A DNA stretch of 64,000 bases from Centrapalus pauciflorus (lineage: Eukaryota; Streptophyta; Magnoliopsida; Asterales; Asteraceae), in contig JAANYP010007600.1 in assembly GCA_020465985.1 (NCBI GenBank), forward strand, positions 62,001 through 126,000, written 5' to 3'. Positions 55,752 through 64,000 of this stretch are shown here, one piece after another. Under the pieces are notes generated by a model. The model was not told the DNA's origin. It worked only from the letters and a program-made list of their open reading frames with translations, and searched no databases. The stretch's first letter is position 1. Every line of letters begins with the position of its first letter. The position numbers and the translations under genes were made by a program.

Positions 55752-57582
55752 ATGGCTGTTCGAGTTTTTGTGCCGAAGCACAATATGGTCCTTCACCCCG
55801 ACTATCATATCCCTGAGGCGCAGGGATATCGTCAAATGTTGGATTTCCTAGTAGAATCTAGGATAGCTTTTGCTTTATCTCACAATATTCAGATTGTAAT
55901 TCCCTATGTTCGCCAATTCTATGATCATCTTCAGGTGGACTACTCTGTCACCCCGACAGTGCTGAGAACCAGAATAGCTGGACAACCGCTAGTGTTTTCT
56001 GCGGATATGCTGCGTCAGGTGTTGCAGCTGGGTTCACAAGAAGAAGAGTCTGGGCCTATTGACTTTCCACTAAGTATTAGGCAGGCAGCATTTCAGAGAA
56101 TGGGTTACAGCCTAGATGTGACGAAGGCTTCTTATATGAAGAGCGGGCTAATTGGAAAAGGTTGTGGAAAAGGTCCAGCATTTCATAACGCAAATATTGA
56201 TAAAGAAAATGCCGATTTGAAGAAGATTGTGGAAAAGGTCCAGGAAGAGAACATAGAGTTAAAAACATTTGTAGCAGATCAGGCAGCTGAGATAAGGTCG
56301 ATGGGCTCCCTAATTGAGCAGTTAATGAAAAAATTTACAGGCTCAGGGGGAGACGTCGTGCCGTGATCAAGAAGTACAGAGGCCGAGGGATGATGATGAA
56401 GAAGATAACCAAGGCAACGATCCCAGTTCTCAAAGACAGGATGAGCCAGTAGATTTTTCTACTGCTCGGGCTGCTCAATCTCAGGGGGAGCCTAGTCAAG
56501 AAGGAGCTGGAATGGGTGAGGCAAGTTCATCAAAGGTCTCGGAAAGTCAGGTGCGTGAAATAATTGATGCATTGATGGATATTGATGAAGAGCCATTAGA
56601 GTTAAATTTTGATTTTGAAGATGATGTGGAGGACTTGGAAGAAGGTGAGTTTGTGCCAGAAGATGTAGCCGATTGGAGATCTGATGATGAGGTTGTATTA
56701 GATGAGGACGATAATGTAAACGAAGTAATCATCCAATCCCAACCTGTCACAGAATTATATGAGCATACTGAACAGCATGTGATAGATATTGATGACATCA
56801 TAGTGGCCTCGGTAGATGATTCAAAAATGGAAGAGGCTGAAAGAGAGCCGAGCAGAGCTGAATTGCTAAATCTTTGGTTTAGAAAGGAAGAGAAGAAGAC
56901 TGAGCCGAAGATAAAGAAGACGATGAGAATTCCAGGTGCAGAAAACTTTTCAGGAGGCATTATTAGCTGGTTCTTCGATAGAGAACTGCAGCTCTTTATT
57001 CTAAAGAGGACAGATGGTCTCCAACACCTAAGGCGCAAGCTTAAAGTGTTTAATACATTGCCGAAGGTAGAAGTGAAGGAGCTGGCATGGAAAGAATTGG
57101 TCAACATCGGAAATGATCCTTATGCTGAAGTGATCGCGAAGATAGTCAGACGAGAAGGGAGATCCGGTAGGTTTGAGAGACTCAAACCAAGCTCTGGATA
57201 GAGAGTTGAGGATTCTTCAAGGACAGATCCGCACACAGGACGACCATGGGCGAAAATGGTTTATAAGCCTGTCAAATGCTTAAGAAGGGTGCCCATGAAG
57301 AAGATGCCTCAAGATATTTTGTCCAACATGAAGTGGTGGTACCTGGATAATGAAACTGCTGAAGCCATCATGGAGGATCAAGACGACAAAGTTCTTTTGA
57401 GAGTGTATGATCCTCTACATCTGATGAATCTGTCAAAGGAAGATCTGAAAAAGCTTCATGGTCAACATATCTTCTTTCATGAAGGATGGAGATCTGAAGC
57501 CAGAAAGTTCCAGAAAGTTGTCAGAGTTTGTATAGATGCTGGTATATATGCAGGTAGTAGTATATATAGATCTAGTACTTAA
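55752..57582 (+). pseudogene. ORF3 of C1 with internal deletion
   Basis: MAVRVFVPKHNM start, as in B. The N-terminal domain is kept to KSGLIG, then a large part present in B (GQWRFLAHVF to ELQKH, about 1.2 kb) is missing and the coiled coil resumes at NANIDKENADLKKIVE. The junction carries a 17-bp copy of the nearby sequence. A stop at about 56365 follows; the frame is open again from 56512 (DFEDDVEDLEEGEFVPED, GGIISWFFDRELQLFILKRT, IGNDPYAEVIAKIVRREGRS) and from 57256 (YKPVKCLRRVPMKKMPQDIL, WWYLDNETAEAIMEDQDDKV, ARKFQKVVRVCIDAGIYAGS). The end is 40 nt before the LTR. Role unknown. Confidence 0.8.
56162..56243 (+). repeat. Filler duplication at the ORF3 deletion junction
   Basis: TTGTGGAAAAGGTCCAG occurs at 56162-56178 and again, in its normal coiled-coil context, at 56227-56243. 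The first copy sits exactly at the deletion junction. Confidence 0.85.
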
Positions 57583-57611
57583 ACTTGATGTAAATAGTTA
57601 GAAGCTATCGT

Positions 57612-58261
57612 CAAGGGGGAGTCTGTTGGTACACCCTGTGTGACGATAGCAGTCTAAGCGATCTAACATTTTGGTTTAAGTAATATTCAGAGTATTGAGA
57701 ATTAACGAGTGTTTTGATATATATGTTTATATATGTTTGATTGTTATTGATTGTGTGTTTGAACTTGGTGTATCATATTACAAGAAGTTCAAACATAAAG
57801 ATCAAAGATTAATTCAAGCATAAGTTAATAACATAAGTGTCATATGCATATTAGTTAGATTCGAATTCTATAAGGTTGTACATTCGAATCTGTGATAGAT
57901 TCGAATATAGGCAGATTCGAGAATGTCAATGAGGACAAACTCGAATGGGCCTTGGGCCAGATTCGAGTTTGGCCCATAACAGACTCGAATTAGCCTCTAT
58001 AATTAGGGATAGACTCGATTAATTATCAGACTTTTTGCAGAATTCGAGAGTGATTAAGCAAAAGGCGAACTCGAGTTTATCATCAGTGTTAGTGCCGTTT
58101 CGGAGAGAATCAGTTCGTAGGATCGTTCGTGTGTCGTTCGTTCAGCCTCTGATAGTCTCCGTGTTTCTTGGTGAGAGTTGTTTCCGTCTACCCGTTAACG
58201 AGGATTCCGCACTCGTTGACGGTTCCGCGTCTAGATAGATCTCGTAGTGGTAGACCTTACA
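57612..58261 (+). repeat. Polypurine tract and shared LTR of C1/C2
   Basis: TCAAGGGGGAGTC (57612-57623) is followed by the LTR 57624-58261 (638 bp), TGTTGGTAC...CCTTACA, closely similar to the B LTRs. Confidence 0.93.
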
Positions 58262-58263
58262 AG

Positions 58264-58276
58264 TGGTATCAGAGAC
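58264..58276 (+). other. Primer binding site of C2
   Basis: TGGTATCAGAGAC, initiator-Met tRNA type, starts 2 nt after the LTR. Confidence 0.85.
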
Positions 58277-58922
58277 TATGGAGTGTTCTTGGTGTTCTTC
58301 ATGTTCATCTAGATACATTCTAGGTTTCTTGACGCTTTTGGACGTTTTTTCTCTCAAAATTGTGTTTTTCGTGTTCGTCGAGCTTAGCAAATAGTCATCC
58401 GGGAAATACTTTGTGTTTTTCACGTTTTTGATCGAAATCAATATCTTTCATTGTAAAAATATTGATTTAATCTGCAAAACGTTAAAAAATCAAAGTATTA
58501 GCCGTTTTTCGAGTTTGCGGAGCTCGAATCTATTAGGGGTAATTAGGGTTACACTTAGTCTCGAGTCTAACCAAATACGCTCCTTTCGAGTCTGATACAG
58601 AGAGGTTTCGAATCTAATTCGAGTTTGTGCTATATTCGAATAGGGTCTCGAGTCTACTTACTTTCGAGTTTAATTCGAGTTTAGTTTAGTATCGAATAGG
58701 GCTTCGAATCTGCTGTGTCTTCGAGTTTGTGTTGACCTTCGAATCTGAGGACTTTTCGAATCTGCCATAATTCCGAATTTAATTGAATTTCAACACTTAA
58801 TCGAATTTAATCCCAAAAGATTTAATCTAAATTAGATTCGAATCTATCTAGATTCGAAAGAGTTAGCTTAAGTCAGTTTCGAATTAAATTATTTAAGTTC
58901 AATTTCAATTCCTTTTGAAAAG
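58277..58922 (+). repeat. Leader of C2 with TTCGAATCT motif array
   Basis: From 58505 to 58865 about sixteen copies of a word near (T/C)TCGA(A/G)T(C/T)T occur with typical spacing of 15-30 nt. The LTR has about nine more. No coding sequence is present. Confidence 0.85.
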
Positions 58923-61799
58923 ATGTCAAATCTCCAAAAATTCCTGGAAATGGACCACGAGGTCGGGAAAGCAAACACTCCGCCTAAGCTGATGAAAACT
59001 GAATATTATTACTGGTGGAAAGATCGGTTTACCGATTTTGTGCGTTTCAATGATATGCGCATGTGGGTATGTATTGATGAAGGATACATTCCACCAGTTT
59101 CTGAAGTTGAAGGCCGTCAGAAAGTCTTATCATAACAAATGATGAAGGAGGATGATAAGAAACTGTATGAAGCCGAGAACAAAGCTTTCTCGATAATTAG
59201 AATGGCGTTGCCTCAGGATATACTACACACATTTAGGACTCAAAAGACATCTAAGGAACTTTGGGAGTCACTAGAGAAGAGGTGTGAGGGTAATCCTAGG
59301 GTTCGTAGAAAGCGTACGGAGCTGTTGAAACAACAGTTTGCGATTTTCAAGGCGTTGAAGGATGAACAGTTGGATGATACCATCACCCGATTTTATCATC
59401 TATTAACGGAACTTGAAAGTCACGGGATTGAGTATACTGACACCGACAAGAACAACAAGCTTCTTGATGCCCTACCAGCCAAATGGGCTATGTATGTGGC
59501 AATGATAAAGCTTAATGAGGATAAGTATTATACCCAATCTCTGGAGGATATCGTGGGAACGTTGCGGGCATATCACTTCGAGCTACTGAAGGCTGAAACG
59601 GATTACGAACAAGTCCAGAATCCAGCGATGTATTTTGGAAAATCAACAAAACCTTCAGCGACCGCCGATCTGAAGACTGCTACAGCGTTTTTCACCGGAG
59701 AAACGTCGTCACCAGCAGAGACTGCTGACACATTGAATAGAGCGTTCTTAGGATTAGGAAGATCGGAAGAACCGCAGCCTCAAGTACAACAGGCATCGAC
59801 ATCTCAGAGCTATTCTAAGATGCCCATGAGCGCAAAATCAGCGGAAGAACATTTGAATCTGCTTGCTTCATTTGTGGCCGCGTATGGGAATTGTGTTCAG
59901 GGGAAAATTAACGATCCTGCTCTATGGGATGAAAACTATGATCAGGTCGACCCTGATGATCTTGAGGAGATGGACCTTAAATGGCAACTGGCCATGGTAA
60001 CCCAACGGGTTAAGAGATTCATCAAAAGAACTGGGAGGAATCTGACAATGAACAACAAGGGGATTGGATTTGATAAGTCCAAAGTATAGTGCTACAACTG
60101 TCAAGGTCTGGGACACTTCACCAGAGAATGCCAGAGACCAAAGGTAGATACGTACCAAGGGCAGAGTCAGCATCAGGGACAGTTTCAGAATCAGTCTCAA
60201 CAACGATACCTTCCAAGTTCATCATCTGGTCAAGCCAATCTAGCTGGTCTACTATCCAATGTCACTTCAGACAGACAGCTAGATGGTACCTATGACTAGA
60301 GTTCACATCCAGAATCAAATGCTCGGGCTTTTATGGCTGAAGTCACGGAGACTGGGTGTGAAGGGGAAGAGCAGACCACAAGGGACATCAGTCCGATGTG
60401 GGTGGAGAAGACGAATGATCAGACAGTTCTGGAGTTTGCCGCTAAAATGGCCAATGTGGAATCCGACCACACAAAGGTTAGTCTGACTTACTCTCTTTTT
60501 CATGAGTTATGTGCATTGTGTGTTACTTCTAATGATAGGTTAAATCTAGTCTTAGAATCACAAAAAACCATAACTGCTCAAAATGAGTCTTTAAAAATTG
60601 AAAACGCTAGCCTAAACGATATTAAGCAAGATCTTAAAGACAATCTTAAGGCTGATGCTCAAGATGTAATAGTTCTAAAAGACAAACTGCGTGAGCAGTG
60701 TGTTAGGTTAGAGCTTATGTATGAGCATGTAGAGGCCTTAACCAAAAATCTCAAGGACAAAGACATAGAGCTAGCCGAAACAAAGGTAAAGGTAGCAGAG
60801 GCGAACAGTAAGCTAGAGAAGTTTAGGAATTCAAGCCTGAACCTAGGGAAAGTTTTAGACGCTCAACCCTAGTCTAAAAAGCCTGTAGGTCTAGGATTTC
60901 ATGAAATTCCTCCACCTTTTAATGCAAACTACGTGCCTCAACCTCAGGAGAAAATTGATAAATCAGTAGACTTAGAGGACATACCTGCACCTATATCTGA
61001 GCCTATAGTAGAAAATACACCTAAAGTGGCTGACACAACCGTCAAGGTTAAGAAAGTCAAATTTGTGTCTTCCTCCAGTGAAACACCTGCAGGAAAACAT
61101 AAAATTGATTGGGCTGATCAGGACGATGAGCCAGTCGCAATAGATGTACAAAAAGACCAAGACACTAGTGAGACACCTAAGTCTAAGGGCACACACAAGA
61201 AGTCCATAGATAAGATGTCTTGCTTTCGATGTCATGAAAAGGGGCATGTTGCTTCTCACTGTCTGCTTAGGAAAGCCGAAGTTACACCTAAGACAGTGAA
61301 CCCAACACCTGTTAAGCCCTCAACAAATGTGGCGAGCACTAGTAGTTCTCAGAGTACCGAGAAAACTGTGCAGGCCGCACCAAAACCAGTTGTGAAACAA
61401 ACACCGGTAAAGGTTGGACCAAAGGAAGCGGTTAGGACAAATTCATCGAATCGTGTCATTAATCAATCTAGGTCAGCACCTCAACAAGTCTATAGGAGCA
61501 CAACACCTAGCAGGTCACACACTCCAGTTAGGTCTCACACTCCTGTTAGACATTATGCACCGGTTAGAGCTCAGGGATCACAATCCGAAATGCAATATAA
61601 TAGGAATTATTCTAGAGCTCCACAACAAATGCCTACTCAAAGGCAAAGAGTGAATTTAAATCACTCGGCACCAGAACAAACTCCTATTCAACGACCCAAG
61701 TCACCTGAAAGGCGAGATGGGTACTTGAAAGAGTTTAACTATGTGGACGAGAATGGTATAACCAAGTCAGTCATGGCTTGGGTTCCCCGTGATAACTAA
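58923..61799 (+). pseudogene. Ty1/copia gag of C2, one frame with nonsense stops
   Basis: Same protein as in B, on one continuous frame. Start MSNLQKFLEMDHEV. Stops: TAA at about 59133 (Tyr in B), TAG at about 60087 (Lys in B), TAG near 60297 and TAG near 60870; otherwise open. Landmarks: FVRFNDMRMWVCIDEGYIPP, LLDALPAKWAMYVAMI, knuckle CYNCQGLGHFTRECQRPK (60090), coiled coil (60540-60850), knuckle CFRCHEKGHVASHC (61220), and the end MAWVPRDN with TAA at 61797-61799. The point stops without frameshifts suggest a fairly young copy. Confidence 0.92.
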
Positions 61800-64000
61800 C
61801 CTATTTTCTTTCATGCGCAGGAGATTACCACAGGTCCAAACAACAAGTGATTCGTCGACAGTGGATGCTCCAGGCACATGACAGGGGAACGAAGTCTCCT
61901 TACAGACTTCAAGGGTGGGAATCGGGGATTTGTATCATTCGCGGGTAACAAAGGAGGAAACATCACGGGTACCGGAGTGGTCACTAATGGGACGATCAAG
62001 TTGGACCAAGTTTATCACGTTGATAAACTGGTTCAAAATTGCATTAGTGTATCTCAAATCTGTGACAAGAAGAATTCGGTTACAGACACTGAAGCGTTAG
62101 TGCTAAAACCGGGATTCAAGATTCCAGAAGAATGGGTATTGATGCGGGCACCAACGAAGAATGACTTGTACATGCTAGATATGAACAAGCCGGAGACTTC
62201 GATGGGGCCAATCTTTCTGTTATCCAAAGCTTCGGAGACGGAATCGGTACTGTGGCACAGACGCATGGCTCACCTGCACCTAAGAAAGATGAACTACATA
62301 ACGAAAAATGAGTTGGTGCAAGGTGTGCCTATGAAGAGCTTTCAGTTCGAGGACAAGTGTCTACCATGCAAGAAGGGCAAACAACATAAGAAGACACACA
62401 AGTCCTAGATGCAGAACTCCATAACCTCAACATTCGATTTGTTGCACATGGATCTTTTCGGGCCAATCAGCAAAAGGAGTATAGGAGGTAGTTGGTACTA
62501 TTTGGTTATCACTGACGATTACTCACGATTTTCATGGGTTTTCTTTCTAGGTACAAAGGACGAGACGGCTTCCAAGCTCATCGGGTTCTTAGACCAAGTG
62601 GAGAATTCCTACGGAACAAGGGTTAAAAGGATACGTAGTGATAATGGAACTGAGTTCAAAAATACTGTAATTGGTGTATATTGCCTATCAAAGGGCATAA
62701 TGCATCAATTCAGTGCACCATATGAGCCTCAACAAAATGGGGTGGCCGAACGTAAAAACAGGACACTGATTGAGGCAGCTAGGACTATGTTGTCGGATTC
62801 AAAGCTTCCTACCATGTTTTGGGGGGAGGCAGTGAATACCGCATATCACATTTTAAACAGAGTCCTAACTGTCAAATCTTTGAACAAAACATGTTATGAA
62901 ATTTTGAATAAACAGCCACCTAATTTAACTGGCTTCGAACCGTTTGGGGTACCATGCACTCTTTTGCATACAAAACATCAACCGAAGTTTGGTGAAAAGG
63001 CTGACGAAGGATACTTCCTAGGTTCTGTGCCGAACTCACCAAACAAACGGGTTTTTAATAAAACAAATGGTACGGTAGAGATTGTGTATAACATTGAAGT
63101 CACAAGTTATACTCATGAACCCCAAACTGGTCCGGAATGGATATTTGACTACGATATATTATTTGAGTCATGTAAGATTCATTTGGATGAAAATGCAGGT
63201 ACAATCGACAAGGACATGGCGACGTTGCATCTCAATGACGATGGCCATACCTTTCCGAGGACTACATTTGAATCCACATCCGAGCCTACTGCGACTGTAG
63301 ATGGATCTCCAGAAGTTGCTAATCCAGAAGCACCTACCACTGAGAATCAGACTCAAGCATCAAGTTCCAACTCTGAGGAAAATGTCCACGAGGAGGAACA
63401 TGTAGAAACTGAGCATGTTCCCCCATTAGGTGAAATAGGATCTAACTTAGGAGATAATCTAAGAGTTGACGAGATAGAGACCTCTAGGATTAACAAGAAG
63501 CATCCTATAGAAAGCATAATAGGAAATCCTAACGAGGGTGTGAAGACTAGGAGTAGTGTAAATAACAACACTGTGTTGTTGTCGATGATAAACGACTCCG
63601 AGGCATACCATATCTGTCTCTATTCGTGTTTCATATCGCAAGTAGAGCCTAAGAATGTGCAAATGGCACTTCAGGATAACTCATGGGTTGAAGCGATGCA
63701 GGAAGAACTCTCGCAGTTTAGGAAACTAGAAGTGTGGGAGTTAGTTCCATTACCTCGAGGGGAGGTTGCTATAGGAACCAAATGGGTTTTTAAGTGCAAA
63801 AGAGACGATCGGGGTATAGTCACGCGCAACAAGGCTAGGCTAGTTGTAAAGGGTTTCAACCAAGAGGAGGGAATCGATTACAACGAGGTATTTGCACCAG
63901 TAGCAAGGCTGGAAGCCATTAGGTTGTTTCTAGCGTTTGCCTCCTTCAAGGGCTTTAAGGTATATCAATTAGATGTTAAGAGTGCTTTCCTGTATGGGAA
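61800..64000 (+). pseudogene. Ty1/copia pol of C2 (protease, integrase, start of RT), runs off the window
   Basis: In frame with gag. After TTTCATGCGCAG (acceptor-like, ends 61820) comes EITTGPNNK, a TGA at the usual Trp, then FVDSGCSRHMTG with the protease DSG. LWHRRMAHLHLRKMNYITKN and CLPCKKGKQHKKTHKS form the zinc region, ending in a TAG at 62406-62408. From 62409 the frame stays open as far as I translated it: LLHMDLFGP (first Asp), RIRSDNGTEFKNT (second Asp), PQQNGVAERKNRTLIEAART (catalytic Glu), KADEGYFLG, the acidic linker, and RT up to KVYQLDVKSAFLYG at the edge. Integrase residues are all present. Confidence 0.93.

Larger units (their letters stand above)
55065..64000 (+). mobile_element. 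Tandem copies C1 and C2 of the element B family, sharing one LTR
   Basis: C1 gives only its 3' end: pre-ORF3 spacer (from about 55065), ORF3 and polypurine tract. One LTR follows (57624-58261), then a primer site, leader, gag and pol of C2 to the window edge. An LTR with ORF3 of one copy on its left and gag of another on its right is the product expected from unequal recombination between LTRs. C2 continues beyond 64000. Confidence 0.88.

Noticed and set aside
18890..58800. Possible CRISPR-like arrays (regularly repeated short motifs)
   Set aside because: The motif arrays are degenerate, unevenly spaced and in plant retroelements; no direct repeats with unique spacers.

Overview
The window is a plant nuclear intergenic region, almost certainly from a eudicot, made almost entirely of nested and chained LTR retrotransposons. 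It carries Sirevirus-like Ty1/copia elements with a third ORF after pol, a Ty3 chromovirus (Tekay-like), an Athila-type Ty3 element with the tRNA-Asp primer site, a small hAT-like element and one broken OTU-domain gene fragment. The ORF3 proteins remind me of those found in Asteraceae elements, but the species assignment is a low-confidence guess. I see no intact host gene, no tRNA or rRNA gene, and nothing bacterial.

Layout, left to right. Element A (plus strand) is the 3' part of a Sirevirus-like copia element: integrase, RT and RNase H at 1-2535, continued at 10972-11149. A complete minus-strand Ty3 chromovirus (2536-10966) is inserted in its RNase H, with a 5-bp target duplication, cgaac. 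After pol, A has a spacer with promoter-like signals, a short-motif array and a splice-acceptor-like site, then ORF3 from 12939. ORF3 is split by element B (14511-27939, minus strand), a complete 13.4-kb Sirevirus-like element whose two 637-bp LTRs differ at about 15 positions by my count. A resumes at 27940 and ends with its polypurine tract and LTR at 30250. A second ORF3 fragment with LTR follows (30251-32278), then a minus-strand gag fragment E with an AT microsatellite inside the coding region and a motif-array leader (32279-34640). Next are an OTU-domain pseudogene (about 34640-35930), AT-rich DNA and a hAT-like element (36343-36993). Element D (38590-41994, plus) and its relative F (44549-49137, minus) carry only a coiled-coil gag-like ORF and a long noncoding tail; a third ORF3 fragment with a 31-C tract and LTR lies between them. 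Further right are an integrase scrap (49138-49390), a chromovirus LTR fragment, and an Athila element lacking most of pol (50537-about 55060). Last comes a second copy of the B family on the plus strand: ORF3, one LTR, then leader, gag and pol running off the window end (55065-64000), a tandem arrangement sharing one LTR.

The most interesting shared theme is that each Sirevirus-like lineage here carries, in its noncoding transcribed regions (LTR, leader or pre-ORF3 spacer), an array of a short degenerate palindromic motif with a TCGA or TCCGAA/TTCGGA core. The motif differs between lineages but is repeated every 20-30 nt or so within each. In three ORF3 copies (two lineages) and at one gag-like ORF, a plant-type branchpoint or pyrimidine tract plus CAG acceptor lies just upstream of the ORF, which suggests ORF3 is expressed from a spliced RNA or from an internal promoter. 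Palindrome-rich cis regions and repeated purine tracts have been described for Sireviruses of other plants, so the class of signal is not unprecedented. The lineage-specific arrays, the hairpin repeats and the conserved acceptors deserve checking.
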